Assembly: GCA_021307315.1 (NCBI GenBank) | Contig: JAJSPD010000008.1 | Span: 1,054,001-1,118,000 of the forward strand | Source of the DNA: Bisporella sp. PMI_857 | Taxonomy: Eukaryota > Ascomycota > Leotiomycetes > Helotiales > Helotiaceae | Direction of reading: 5' to 3' | DNA: 64,000 bases | Shown here: positions 47,558 through 59,618 of the stretch, piece after piece | Layout of the letters: the number at the start of each line of letters is the position of its first letter | Position numbering within the stretch: position 1 is the first letter of the stretch | Notes under the pieces: model-generated | Told to the model about the DNA's origin: nothing | Seen by the model: the letters and a program-made list of their open reading frames with translations, nothing else | The model's database searches: none | Translations under genes and position numbers: made by a program

Positions 47558-49304
47558 ACATAGACATTGCGTTCCATGCCGTCGTACAACCGATAGTTTG
47601 TATAAAATGTAACTTTTACCGACGCCGTCGACCTAGTGGTATGAGTATGATAATGCCCCTATGCTCCACGCCTGCTAGTCTTTAGTTGCTCCGCGCTCCA
47701 TCTGACCTTTTTACGGCCAGCTGATGCCTACAAGGCATTATTTATTCATTTATAAATGCTCCAGAAATTGAAAGCAATATGTATACAACCCGTCTCAATC
47801 TCCCAAACTAAAATTCAAGTTAGGCACGTGAGCGTCAGAGGACCTATCTCCATTAAGCTCTAAAAAACGACGACATAATAAAAGACGATGGTTACTGTCG
47901 CCCTAAAAGCTTACGCGAAAGCATGTCTACATTATCCAGTTCCTGAGACGTCCCCAAATAAACCGAATGACTTCATAGACTATATCGCAAAAACATATAG
48001 GCTGAACAGCATCCGTCATCCTGCTCCTTAATAATGTAGTGCGCCACTGCACTCTCTTTCCCATGGGATTTCACCCCACCAATCCAAAGCTCACACTTTT
48101 TGCCCCCTCCGCCGATTCTTTCTCTCCTTGCTCATTATAAGGATGTACCCATCCCATTTTCCCATTATGGACATGCAGCTCTCTTGGTTCACTTTCCTCA
48201 AAAAAGTGCCTGGTCTGTGTGGCCTCTATTGCACCGGATTTTGCAACCGCTGATGCCCATGATTTCATTTCCAAAAAAGACATCATCGCAGGTTTGGCAT
48301 TACGCCCGAAATTGCGAGCCGTTCACTTCTCTTAAGGAGATTCTTCAAAGCACCTACTTTCAAGATTTGATTGCACCGGAGCTCTCAACCGTGACCCCTT
48401 TACTCTCGCTTACTGGCCCAGTCCGCCAATCACATTGTGGCATCTCGATCCCTTTTGCCAAAAAAACAAAAAACAAAAAACATGAAGTCACCGGTAAAAT
48501 ACGTCTCTTTATATCCACATCCTATCCCCATTTCACCTGTCTGTTTCTCATCATTTTTTACTTTCATCTATCTTGCTTTATCTCTATCGCCTCCCTGGTT
48601 TGAAAGTTCCTTGATTGTCCATCCATGCCTTGCCATTTCCATGCTCGGGAGTCTTGTGGGATGGGGTGCTTCGAAACTGCGTTCAGAATATCGTGACTTG
48701 GGGATAATGGAATGCTACGAGGCAACCTCCTCCTCTTAATGAAAGAGGCGGGGCTGTGATTGCTCATTTACTCTTAAACATTGGATGGAGATGCGAGGAT
48801 GGAACTAGTACGAAGAATGATGATGCGCATGCGGTAGTCACGGGCTATCCTGCAATACCTCGAGAGAACGTTCGAAGTATTAGGACCGCTTGCGACCATG
48901 AAACGGGGGAAAGAGCGTCAAATAAGGACAAGACACTCAAAGTGTAGACTGCCGTCATACGGATACATGTTAACTTCTTAACAGAATGCTTTTATATTTC
49001 ATTAACGGATATGAGTGGGCTCTCTAGGCAGAACAAAATACCGCTACTATTCACCAGGTCATTACAAATGAGCTTTAAGAAGACTAGCAATACTTCTTGT
49101 TGAAGCCCTTGCTACAAACTCAACTATTCGCTAAAAAAACGAGCAAGTGGCAACTCGAAAATCAAGCCACGGATATCCTGTGCGCCAGCCACAAAAGTGC
49201 CCTGGCTAGCGATCTTTATAACCCTCAAGGAAGGGCAAGGCACCTCCAGCCTAAGTGCTCTTGCTCAACCGAGCCAACACCGTGTTACGTTAAGAATCTC
49301 ATAC
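47558..49304. other. Intergenic region, 1.7 kb, no gene recognised
   Basis: Open frames exist on both strands (plus 48100-48603; minus 48071-48286 and 48564-48767), but they overlap each other and contain no motif I recognise. The region also includes short A-runs around 48462-48482. Confidence 0.5.
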
Positions 49305-50418
49305 CTAACACACTGCAGCCGTATTGAAGCCGGTGCCCCGTAAGTACATTGATGGTTCAACACCATCAGCAGGGACACCTCGCGACACCGTAGGGCAGAT
49401 GAGTGGATTAAAAGGTTGAGCTTGGATCACAATCCTTACTTGCTGGCTCCTTGCTCGAGAGTTGGACATCACCAGCATCTTACCACTATCCATATATCCT
49501 TCATCTTTAGCAACCTTCTCGGTCCGCCAGACAGGCGATTCCATACTGGTAATCGCTGAGCCCTTCATGTCACTACCTTGTGAGCACCCGCGTGACATCT
49601 CGCCTGGCTTGCGTGTCGTCGATGAGCTCTGGACTGACTCTTGGCCCGTGCTCGACGATGAGGAGTTGGAAAACCTACGCACCAGTGATCCCGAGACTTT
49701 GGAGCTAGCAAGCCCTAGAATCGATTCTGATCTTAAGAATGCCTGAAGTTGATCCTTGTTGCATCCACTTTCGGCATGTTGGTGGAGTATTTGTAAGAGA
49801 TTGTGGACCTCCTGGTTAAGAATATCGCATTCTGCCTTTAGTTCCGCGTTCTTTGCCTGCTCTTGTTTCATTCTCTCGTCCTGCTTGGATATCCAATTTT
49901 TCCTCCGCTCTCGACACTTGCTAGCAGCCTGGCGGTTACGCTCCAAAAATCTTTGGCGCTTCTCATGCTCCTGCTGGGGAAAGCTGCTTCTTAGCCCTGC
50001 TTTTCCGTGGCCGGCCTCTCTTTGGCTTCATCAATATTTCCGATGCCTCAGAGGCCGCCGAAGGCGTAGCATGGTCGATACTTTCTGGAGACTCAACAAC
50101 ACTAGGAGCAATGCTCTTTTGGTCTTCTGGTCGCGGAACCTCTGGGAAGTAGCCGTACGGCTCGTTCAGGGATCCTAAATTGCTCCATGAGGTATATTGC
50201 GGCGCTGTATTTGGAATTCCATTTGGAAAGCCTAGTGGCGTCAGACCAGTCTTGAACATGTTGTTCAGGGCGGCATTCGGATCCTGGAAGGTTGTGTTCT
50301 GATCAAAGCTGATGGACGCCATTCCAGAGAGAGTCCCTACTCCAGTGTTCATGCTCGCATCGTCATCAAAGTTGAGGAAGTCCAACTCCATGTTTGGTAC
50401 AGGTCGATATTCCATCAA
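49305..50418 (-). CDS. ATF/CREB-like bZIP transcription factor with an AT-hook, one base missing
   Basis: The start MMEYRPVPNMELDFLNFDDD (50418) opens an acidic N-terminal region. Before the basic region lies an AT-hook-like stretch, KPKRGRPRKSRAKKQLSP. The bZIP follows: EKRQRFLERNRQAASKCRER (NxxAAxxCRxR core), RKNWISKQDERMKQEQAKNA and leucine heptads in LKAECDILNQEVHNLLQILH. This composition suggests the ATF/CREB class that governs stress and development in filamentous fungi. One C is missing from a C run (GGGG on the plus strand, 49976-49979), which shifts the frame between KKQLSP and QQEHEK. The C-terminus is Ser-rich. A GTAAGG donor just after RARSQQ suggests that the last ~35 residues before 49305 may be intronic, so the 3' end is uncertain. 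The 5.5 kb upstream is gene-free. Confidence 0.85.
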
Positions 50419-51718
50419 ACGAGTGGTTGGGTGTTTTGCAACGCGTAATTATTCTGTGGAGGGAAAATAGGAAGAGTATTTGTTGTAATTATCAAGGCCA
50501 GAGGGATCACGCCGTTCGCTGTTTGAAACAATGTTATAGTTGGATCTGGGTTCTAGGCGCTCTGGGCCAGGCAAGTGCGGGCTACAGATACGATTGAAAG
50601 ATATTTGAGACCTAACCTAACAGCAGGAAGTTAGCATAATACTCTCCTCTTATAAAGAATCATAAGAAAGCCTGACATACACTTTCTGCCACGATTGCTC
50701 TGAGAAGAAAGCACCAGTCGAGGGGACTTCCGATTTCGATGCGTTGAAGACGTTTAGCAAGTGTTGTGTCTTGGTATATGAAGTACCGTCCTTCGATTGC
50801 TCCAAATAGGAGTTGGGATTATGTTTGTTGCTGTACCAGGGGGGTTGCCCTACTCCTGCTAGGCAATTGTGTTATGACGTTGAGGCGCAAGTAAATTCCG
50901 TTTAAATAGCACCCCGTTGAACCTCGTAGTGGGTGGTCTGCGGAGTTGTTGTGACCAATGACTGGTATGGAAGACAGGTAGTACTTTGCATCGAACGGTA
51001 AAGAGATACTCAGAGAAGAAGCATGTTCTGGCAATCAACAACATACATGTTGCTTTATTCGGATGAGTACTTTCGAGCAGGAAAGATATCTGACGGAGGG
51101 GAGCGACCTGTGGTGTGATAAATAATGAGGTACGAACGGCTATAGCCCTGCCTGGTATGACAACAGAGTTATCAATTCTAGTATGGCCACAGCGTCGTTG
51201 AAGCCGCACGCCACCGGGAAGTAATAATAAGAAGAGTAATGATAAGGAGGTGCAGGCCGCTGGAGAGATCGCTAGGGCCTCTAGCCGCGAATCGGCAACA
51301 ACAAAGGTAAAAAGTGCAGAAACAATAAGAGGATCCTGGCCGGCTTCCCTGCCTGTGATTTTGGACGGTGGCCGCTAGAGAAGCTAGGCATGCGTCAAGG
51401 ATCGTGTGGAATGATTTGAATCGCGTGGTCGGTTATTGTTATGAGCAGGCGATACCCTTCCGCGGCTACTGGAGGTGTTTGCGATCTGTACTGGTACGTA
51501 CCGTGTGGAACAAACAAGCCGACGAGGGGAAGAGGAGGGGAGGAAGAAAAGCTACAGAATCATAGGCGATGATACGGTAATTTACAGTAAAGAGTGAGTA
51601 AGTGAGTTGGGGCAGTTGGTGGTAACTAGGTTCGGCAGAGAAGGAGTGTAATTACGGTCAGGGTAAGTAAAGTAATTTAAGTGAGGCATTAAATGCTAAT
51701 CATGGCCTGGCTAGCGTC

Positions 51719-51738
51719 TGGATCTGGATCTGGATCTG
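51719..51738. repeat. TGGATC hexanucleotide microsatellite
   Basis: Three to four tandem TGGATC units are followed by the palindromic TGATCAGATCTGA-like segment. Confidence 0.7.
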
Positions 51739-52188
51739 ATCAGATCTGATTTGGTCGGTTTTGTTTTGTGTTAAAGCTTTCTTTGGGATCAATTGCGAAA
51801 GCCATGTAACAAAGAATGTTGAGGAAACTTTAAAAAAAAAAAAAAAAGGTTAAATTTGGAGGGAGGGGGAAATGGAAAGGAAGGGAAGGAATGAGATGGG
51901 AATGGGAATGGGACACCAAGGGAGGGGGGGTTGTCCCACTGACAGTAATACAGAAACAGAAACAGTGCTGTGTAAAGGTTAAGTGGTCCCCCTCTTCCCC
52001 GCCCAACGGCTGCCGATCCCATGTCCATGGACCATTTTCATTACCTGGCCGGAACCTTTACACCACCCTGACAGGGACATGGACACGACTTACAGTTACA
52101 GGAAAACGGTAAATTTCCCTTGGCCTTGCATGGGTTCCAAAGTGTGGCGTAAACGCTAAGTAACCTCAATCAGCCATATAACGCAATG

Positions 52189-52206
52189 CCCCCCCTCTCC
52201 CCCCCC
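52189..52206. repeat. C-run pair (C7-TCT-C8)
   Basis: Two long C-runs separated by TCT lie about 90 bp from the G-rich hairpin. On the minus strand they are G-runs that could also form a quadruplex. Confidence 0.6.
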
Positions 52207-52277
52207 GGTCCAGGGATGGAAAGCGAACAGACAAAGATATAGAGCACATCTTGATAGAAGGGAAAAGACACATACTC

Positions 52278-52322
52278 ACCGTGCCCTCCTTTTTGGGGGA
52301 GGGGGGAGGGGGAGGGCACGGT
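52278..52322. repeat. Perfect 12-bp inverted repeat enclosing a G-quadruplex-capable tract
   Basis: ACCGTGCCCTCC (52278-52289) is exactly complementary to GGAGGGCACGGT (52311-52322). The intervening bases hold G5-A-G6-A (52295-52307); with the following G5-A-G3 (52308-52316), which overlaps the right arm, this makes four G-runs separated by single adenines. Confidence 0.75.
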
Positions 52323-53328
52323 CAGTTTAGCGAGGCGTGCCTCACGGCTGGGCTACTACGGTTGCGCGCTTGCGGCCGCTGTTGGGCATAGGATTCTTTA
52401 TTTGCCGTCCTCGAGACATAAGATTGTTGAATCTACGAAGCGGAAATCCACGAGAGATATTACTGCAGCAGTAGTATTGTAAGTAGCTCATGTATCGTAT
52501 CGTCTGCTTGCCCTCCACATTGGGAGTAATGTGTACAATCCACACTAGTATTGATCCCCATGATGCTGATTCTGGTATAGATCGAATTTTCAAAAGCATC
52601 TACACCTTCGTTGGAACCAGGCAGAAATAATCAAACCCGACCGCTGATGCTGTTTGGTTGTTCTGTTTGTTGCTGTCGCTCTTTAAGCACGCGGGTGCCA
52701 GGCAGCTTTGGGGTTTCGATCTAGACCGCCAGGGGGTATTTGAACGACTGACCTGGAACCGCTTTTGCTTTTCCTTTTTGCTTTTGCTCTGATTCGGCCT
52801 GGACCGCTCTGGCATGTTTGCCTGGTCCATCTCCTCATTTCCTGCTGTCCAATTAGCAACTTGCTGAGCCGTTCATAAAATCCGGCTTTTTTGTCTCCTT
52901 GGGTGCATGACGCTAGCCGGGGGATCTATGGCATTACAATACATTACGGAGACCCATCCTCTAGGAAGATGGGATTTTGAAATCCCATCTTGCGTGCACC
53001 GCCACACTCTCTGCCAAGAGGTGGCCAAGATGATCATGATCCTCTCTGGGCCGGGAAGTGTGGTCTGCCAAAGCTCGCTAGGAGCAGACGCTCCTGCTCT
53101 GCGCACCGGGCTAACCGTACTCTACTCGGCATAACTCGGCTAGTTTTACGGAAGGAAACCGCGGCCCCCCCCAAAAACCTACGAAAACGGAGAGTACGAA
53201 ACACGAACCACTTGGTGCCCATATAGGACCGTTGTCAATCTTCTCCACACCCAGGCCGCTCACTTGTTACCGTAGGCACCGTACTGTAAGTCTACATGTC
53301 CCTGCTTCACTCGCTCTGGGCCCCCTCT

Positions 53329-53350
53329 ATTCATTCATTCATTCATTCAT
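53329..53350. repeat. ATTC tetranucleotide microsatellite
   Basis: About five tandem ATTC units. Confidence 0.8.
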
Positions 53351-53414
53351 CGGCAATCTGCCTCCACCACCCACCACCCCAATCACCCAGCCAATGAATG
53401 GACTCCATTCCTTG

Positions 53415-53441
53415 CTTCTTTTTCTTTTTCTTTTTCTTTTT
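53415..53441. repeat. CTTTTT hexanucleotide microsatellite
   Basis: About four tandem CTTTTT units on the plus strand. Confidence 0.75.
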
Positions 53442-54321
53442 ATCTATTGCTCCTACGTAATTTCCCATCGCATCTACTCTTTCATCTTTCCCATGTGTAA
53501 AATAGAGTTTTGGGAAAAAAGAGGCCCAGGCTCCATATTGTATTAAACTTCCACTTGCGGGCGACGACAGCCGCTTCCGAGCACGGCTCACCGACTCCTA
53601 CTCTGCTGCCGACCGCTAAAAGCCTGCCGAAGGAACCCGGAAGTACTAGATGGACTTGGAAGGTGGACATGCTCCTTTGCCTTTCATCCTTCACCACTTC
53701 GAACAGCCAATATGCCCGATTATGGCCGCACCAGTCAGACAGCCAGTTATCCTCTATTTTGTGATCCTTTTTCATTAGGTGAATGCGTGGCCCACGCCTT
53801 GCCGTAACTTCGCGTACCCTACCTTACAGTACTGTACAGTCAGTATTAAAATAGATCACCCTTCGGTCATGCTACATAGAGCGACCTTGAATTGCTTACT
53901 CGTCCATCCAATGAATGAAACTCTACGATCGAAGCATGGAACAGCCAAAAGCCTCAATAGCAAACGGGTAAGGCTGCACTGGAGAACTACAGTACCTGAA
54001 AGTTGAAGGCTTTCTCTCCGGGACTAACTCCAATCACCATTCTACTACAATAAAGTATGCATCGATTATTGGCTACTGTAGCTTTCTACGATAATTTGGG
54101 CCTTTTGTCTTTGCCACCTCACAGATTGGGCCACGGATACCTTGTCCAAGCAAAGATTTATACAGTACCTTTGGCTGAACCTTTGTGGTGGTTTCTCCGT
54201 GGAAAAGGCTCGGCAAAGAATGCCAGAGCTTTGACACATGCCAACCTATCCCGGGCCCATGATCAACATGAAATGACACCTGCGGAACCTTGACTTGACC
54301 CGCAGTTGACGTTTGGCCCCT

Positions 54322-54371
54322 CCCCCCCCCCCCCCCCCCAAAAAAAAATTAAAAATATATATATATATATT
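54322..54371. repeat. C18-A9-(AT)n compound simple repeat
   Basis: A run of 18 C (54322-54339) is followed directly by nine A, a short A/T spacer and an AT dinucleotide repeat (about 54355-54371). Run lengths should be treated with caution given the indels elsewhere. Confidence 0.8.
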
Positions 54372-55903
54372 AGTGCTATGAATGAGCGAGCCAGTGCTGC
54401 AACTTATTTGACATTTCTTTGTTTATCGTGGAACGCTAAGTACGTTAGGTAGGAAGCAGCAGCAGCATTTACCAGACACCCACCTACATGGCTGGTGGAG
54501 TCTACGGAGAATACTCCGGCTTACGTATCAAGCTAACATCACTGTGTAGGATCTCAACTATGTTCAGCATGTTGACATCATTACGCGTCTTGAACTGCAA
54601 GCAGTGCAGCAACTTGAGAGCGGTGAAACGGACAACGGTTGCCTGCGTGTCTCAATTTGATATCGACATTGCGATGACAATCTCTTGGCTGTTACATAGA
54701 ACAACCTACGGAAGGCCTAGCCAGGTAAGAGGAATATTGGGGATGATCGGCTACTAGTTCATTCTTATGCAGCTGGAGGAGCCAAAGTCGCGAGCTAATT
54801 ACAAAGCAAACATATGATAATAACAAATCATGAGGGACGTCACTCCAAAGGTATGTATATTCATCTGCGAAAAATTATACAAAGTAAATTTGAGACATCA
54901 ACTTAAGCATTAGTTTTTTCCAAGGCTATATCATGTGTGCGTTTGATGTCTTCAGATTGATTTGCACGCATGCCTTTGCGGAAGACACATAAATAAAGCA
55001 TCGAACTCAGATCATGATTATGCACCGGCACTTTTGAGCTCGGTAGATACCATTGGACATAAAGTTGGCCGTTTGTTACTAGATCTGTGTGGACATGAAA
55101 CCTTCTTAACATTTACCACCCTGCGCCTTTCCGAGCCTCTATTCGAGTCGCACTATTCTGCGCCGTGAAAGTTAAACAAGGGATCCTTAGAGATACAAGC
55201 GATGGGATTTGAGATTACTGTCACGACATCCCTTTTGCCTCCCCGAGGATCCTGTCCCAGTCTCGCTGGTTCCATAAGCCAGCTGGACTTATGCCGTCTG
55301 AAAGCATATTCCTGTAGTTAGACTTGCTTACAAGACTAGTTCTGGTGTTCAGATTCTGGGATTCTTGAGGATGGCAACTCAAGAAAGAGCACAATTAATA
55401 CTGTAGGACTGGACTTTCATCGTGGAGACTCCATCTAAGAGTAGAGTATACAGCTATACTTCTGCTAGGTTGGACTCAATTCAGATTAGGTTCAGGGAAT
55501 TAATCACGTGTCCGGTATGTTTCTCAGGATTTAGAGCTCAAAAAGCAATTTGAACATGCTAGGAGTTTAGCCGCCTTATTGAAATGGTAACAATAGATAA
55601 CCTAGATTGATCTGTGCAGTAATTGTAAGAACTACTCATCCTGAACAGCTGACATTCATGGCAACTGTCCCGCCTCTTTCAGCCTATCGGTCCCTAGTGG
55701 TGGTCGGCTCGGGTATTGAAACCCCACCTAAAAATCAATCAACACCAAAATTCGCGTCTGCCCAAACGCGACTTCGCTGCCCCGTCATCCCAAGCTTCCA
55801 AACACTGTCACCATCCCAGCATACACTTCGTCGTCCCCAAAATTCGCACAAGTACACAACCACTCTCTCATCCCCCAGACTTTGGATTGGAAAAGAGCGG
55901 GAA

Positions 55904-56346
55904 ATGGACTCCACTCCCCGTATCACGTCGCAATACCTCGATTCCTTCACTGGCAAGGTCATCCGCATCCTAGGCAAGGTAACACAGATCCGGGGTACGC
56001 AGGCGGTCGTCGAATGCGAGGGCAGCGTCACTGTACACTTATCACAGGTTCATCTTTCCTAGCTAAGCCCTTGCTCTCATTCCAGGAAGACAAGAGGAGG
56101 CTGACGATAAACAGGACAGCCATTTGACGCCCGGAAATGCGGTTGAGATCGTGGGCAAGGTGAATCAGGATTTGACGGTCAAGGTGCTGAAGGCGACGGA
56201 TATGGGGACAAATATTGGTATGTGACTCCATGTATGAGTGGGCAAAGACTTGACGGCAAGGGCTTACGGAAATAGATTATGGTGCGTATCATAGCTTGGT
56301 GGAGGCTACGCATTTGGTGAAGGAGATCTTTTATTCGCCTTCGTAG
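55904..56346 (+). CDS. RFA3: Replication protein A subunit 3 (RPA14-like)
   Basis: The smallest subunit of the heterotrimeric single-strand DNA-binding protein RPA, an OB fold used in replication and repair. Exon 1 (55904-56047, 48 codons) encodes MDSTPRITSQYLDSFTGKVI, RILGKVTQIRGTQAVVECEG and SVTVHLSQ. Exon 2 (from about 56086 to 56217) encodes DDKQDSHLTPGNAVEIVGKV and NQDLTVKVLKATDMGTNI. Exon 3 (56276-56346) encodes DYGAYHSLVEATHLVKEIFY with TAG at 56344-56346. The product of about 115 residues fits the family. The first intron is very short (38 bases) and its phase is off by one base relative to DDKQDSHL, so a one-base indel or a slightly different junction is likely. The second intron joins cleanly in phase. 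Confidence 0.88.
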
Positions 56347-58799
56347 GACGGCTGTGATTACGGATACAAGGGGAGCTAGATGATACTACCTGGTGTTGGT
56401 GGAATTGAGGAGGATCGAGATAAGTGATATTAGACTACCGATATCGAAGGAGGACCGGAACATGATATGAATAATGCATGAAAGCACAATGACTGGGGAT
56501 GTTTTCCGTATCCGCAAGAATTGTAGGTCCGTACGGAGCTGTAAGAAAATTCGCTTATATATAAATTGTTTCATGTAAGAAATCTAGTCTACGACAGTGT
56601 GTTCAATGGGCTTTTGAACCATTGGTATCATGGTGCAATGGAGGTGGAACATTAACGAGAGCATCTGTTTACTCCCACGCAAGGATGACCAGCAGGGAAG
56701 TGCCTTCGGCTTTCTTGCCATTACCATGGTATCCTTATGTAAAGCTTCTTGGTGCTGTATTATTCTATTCTTGAACTTTCACATCTCTCAGGTCTTGTCT
56801 CACAGAGTGTTTCTTTCTTTTGCTACTAGTATTGACTAAAATACCAATGCTTACAACTTGACCTACATTTCTTAAGCACCTCTTTACTTATCGTGGGCGT
56901 GTTCGACCAACCAAATCACTCAGTCTATTGCTTGCCCCAACGCTTCTCTTGGGAGATCTTTGATGTGGTCCCCATATACAATGCATTGTAAGCTCAATTC
57001 CTCATGCGTTACACACTCTCTGCAGGGTACTATTACTCATATAGCGATGGGCTTAATTCACAACAGGGAGTGCATCTTTAGCACTCACCAGATGCTTTCT
57101 ATGTTGTTAAAATTACAATCTTGTCGTTTTTATCCGGGTCAAAAGCATGCAACACTGCACGCATGTAAGAGAAGCAGCACTCCTGCTCTTTCCCATTCAC
57201 CATTCTTTACGATTTATATTACGGTAAGTAGCAAGGACAGGATTGTGCTCCTCACATCCTCTACATGGCGGGTTTTAAGTGTGGCAAGATCAAAGCCACA
57301 TTTGCAAAAAAGAGAAATAGTGATGAATCACGCTCCTCACCAACACATACTGGAACAATTCGCAAAGACAGATATACAGCGATTAGTTCCGTGTGGCGAT
57401 TTCGTATTAGAAGCATGTCTTTGTTTATCGGTGAGAGTACAGTTGCAGAGGTCGTTTATTCCTTATGAGTATTAGAAGGAGCGGAGCATGTGGAACACTG
57501 AGCAATGCGTCCTCCGACCTATAACATTTAATTGAGCGAGAGCCTGAGCTGAGCTTACCTCCTTCACCTCCTTGACATAGAAAAGGCTCTTTTCAACATC
57601 CATGAGCGCACCACAAGACTCCGGACTGCAAGCTCAAGTTATACGATATGGTTGGTGGTAATGCGAGCATGCTGACAGCTACCTCGGATTAACAACAGAG
57701 CTCGAATCATCGATTGGTCTAGATAGGAAACAAGGAAGGGAGGCGAAGTGTCTTTGAGTAGGAGATTCCGAGAACGTAGTGTAGTTCTTGGCTGAGAGGT
57801 CTTATGTACGATGAAATTGATGTCGCCCCTCCAGACCGTGTAGGTGTAATTATTTCTACATGTTACAGGAGGCAGTTGAAAGATGTGTTTAATTTACTTT
57901 AGTAAGGGAGGTCAGGCAGGGATTACAGCATACTCAACTTGATTACTTCGTAGCAAATTACCTTCACGTTGTACTTCCTATAGCGATGGGCTCTGAATTT
58001 CAATCTATTCCCCATGTCCCCGTCACTTCTGGAATTTCTTAGCTGCAAAACCGAACGGCTGCTTTCAGTAAACTAAAGATGCATTATACAGTAAATGGTT
58101 ATTCCATATGACATGGAACCAAAACCTATAGTGCAAAGGATATAGTTCACAATAGGTCGAACAGTAAAATGGAAACAGAAAGCAACGAATCAAGAGATGG
58201 GAGACTGTAGTTCATTGTCCTGTTCTGAAAACTTTACGTATCCAAACTGCGTAGAGAAAGCCGTGCTCTGTATGAACAAATATCTACGAAACCTGCCGTC
58301 TCCGCAACAGGTATACACTTTCTTGTTGCCATGCCTCTACTCCCTGATGGTTGTGATTGGGAGAGAACAGGGGCAAGGGAGAGGTAAAGGCCAATCCCAA
58401 GGAACAATGTTATAACAACCCGAAGCATAAGATTGAGTAAGATAATGAGGCAAGTCATTGGTCAGAAAGTGGCGACCCATATGGCCGAATCTTCTGGGGA
58501 TGTTTACAGTGGAAGCGGCATATCAAGATTTTCATTTATACATATAATTTTTTGCCTTGAAAGAAATGCATAGGCTCCAACACCGTGTGAAAGCACGAGA
58601 GTGGCACTATACTTCAAAAAGCGTGCAAAATTGCAAGCGTTAGTGTGCACAATGGCATATTGACCGTAGTGGTGCTCAAAACAGAAGCATGCCATGTGAA
58701 ACAATAGTAGCCTCTCTATGGAATCAAATATGTGCTGATGATTTTCTCATTGTATATCTTATAATATATCTTGAACACTGATATTATCCTATTTGTCGC
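56347..58799. other. Intergenic region, 2.5 kb, no gene recognised
   Basis: A plus-strand open frame (56960-57475) lacks recognisable content. A minus-strand stretch near 57554-57606 reads like a short exon (MDVEKSLFYVKEVKE before a GTAAGC donor), but no partner exon was found. Confidence 0.45.
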
Positions 58800-59618
58800 T
58801 CAAGATGTTGCTGCTCCTAGTGCTAGTTTCTGTGATTGTATCTTGCTAGCTTGGGTTCCCTTCTCTGAAGGCCCCTTTACCGGCTTTTGCAGCTTCCCTT
58901 CGAACGAAAGCACAGCCACTCCAAGTAGCTTTCCCTGCATTGGCTGGATCTGCTTAGAACCCTCTACCTCCTCGACCGCCTTCTGTATCTTCTTGATCAA
59001 CTCCTGCGCTTCTTCCACCGTAGCCTGCTTCCCCCTTCGTTTCGGCGCCAACCCTACCTCCAACTTATATCCCTTCGCCAAGAACTCCTTCATTCTTAAT
59101 ATCCTATGATTCAAATCATTCTTCTCCAGCGCCCAATTTAGCTCAATCGTCTTCTTTGTGGCTGCAGGGTTAGAATTGAATTTGCTGGATTTCTTCTTCG
59201 CCTTTTCTCGCTGGTACATCTCCTTCTTATCCAATATTTTGCATATTGGAGGATCTCTAAGGTCTTCTCCTGGTTGTACGATGACCAACATGTGGGTTTT
59301 GAGATCAATGTCTGACAAGACTCGACGGGTATTCAGCACGTTGCTGAGCTTTCCATCTTCCTGGACCAATATGATATTTCGGTCCCTAATCTCCTCATTG
59401 CGAGGCAAACGGCTCTTCTCAGCTTTGATCGTAGCGTCCAGTGCATAGCTTCTTTGCTGTATGATGAGAGGTCTTGGAGCTAGCTTGCCACAGAGAATCG
59501 TCCATGAGGCTGGGCGTCGCGCAGATTGAAACTGTGACTTCTCAGTCGGAGCGATGAAAACGTGATGTAGAGCTCTAGCATCCCGGGAACGCAGTTTGAA
59601 CTTCGCATGATGAGACAT
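58800..59618 (-). CDS. AIM23: Mitochondrial translation initiation factor 3 (mIF3/Aim23)
   Basis: A single intact frame of 272 residues begins MSHHAKFKLRSRDARALHHV (59618), giving a basic, Ser/Arg-rich mitochondrial presequence. The IF3 N-terminal domain is seen in LPRNEEIRDRNIILVQEDGK, LVIVQPGEDLRDPPICKILD. A lysine-rich linker (KKEMYQREKAKKKSSKF) follows. The C-terminal domain starts KKTIELNWALEKNDLNHRIL and continues RMKEFLAKGYKLEVGLAPKR and EEAQELIKKIQKAVEEV. A fungal-style Lys/Gln-rich tail ends the protein at 58800. In yeast the homologue Aim23 is the mitochondrial IF3 that regulates initiation and balanced mitochondrial translation. It is divergent from IMP1, with 171 bp between starts. 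Confidence 0.92.
   Translation of the reverse strand: MSHHAKFKLRSRDARALHHVFIAPTEKSQFQSARRPASWTILCGKLAPRPLIIQQRSYALDATIKAEKSRLPRNEEIRDRNIILVQEDGKLSNVLNTRRVLSDIDLKTHMLVIVQPGEDLRDPPICKILDKKEMYQREKAKKKSSKFNSNPAATKKTIELNWALEKNDLNHRILRMKEFLAKGYKLEVGLAPKRRGKQATVEEAQELIKKIQKAVEEVEGSKQIQPMQGKLLGVAVLSFEGKLQKPVKGPSEKGTQASKIQSQKLALGAATS

Larger units (their letters stand above)
50419..55903. other. Gene-free 5.5 kb region rich in microsatellites and G/C tracts
   Basis: No supported gene. It contains a GGATCT hexamer repeat, a poly-A run (about 51832-51846), G- and C-runs capable of quadruplexes, CTTTTT and ATTC microsatellites and a C18-A9-(AT)n block, listed separately where distinct. Being directly 5' of the bZIP gene, it may act as an extended promoter or hold long leaders or non-coding RNAs. 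That is inference. Confidence 0.55.

Noticed and set aside
48071..48767. Overlapping open frames on both strands between uL4m and the bZIP gene
   Set aside because: They contradict each other and none shows a recognisable motif. A small lineage-specific gene cannot be excluded.
56960..57475. Plus-strand open frame of 171 codons
   Set aside because: Composition looks random (many Cys, His, Ser), with no motif or splice context.
57554..57606. Minus-strand exon-like stretch (MDVEKSLFYVKEVKE before a GTAAGC donor)
   Set aside because: No partner exon, acceptor or recognisable family was found; too short to call.
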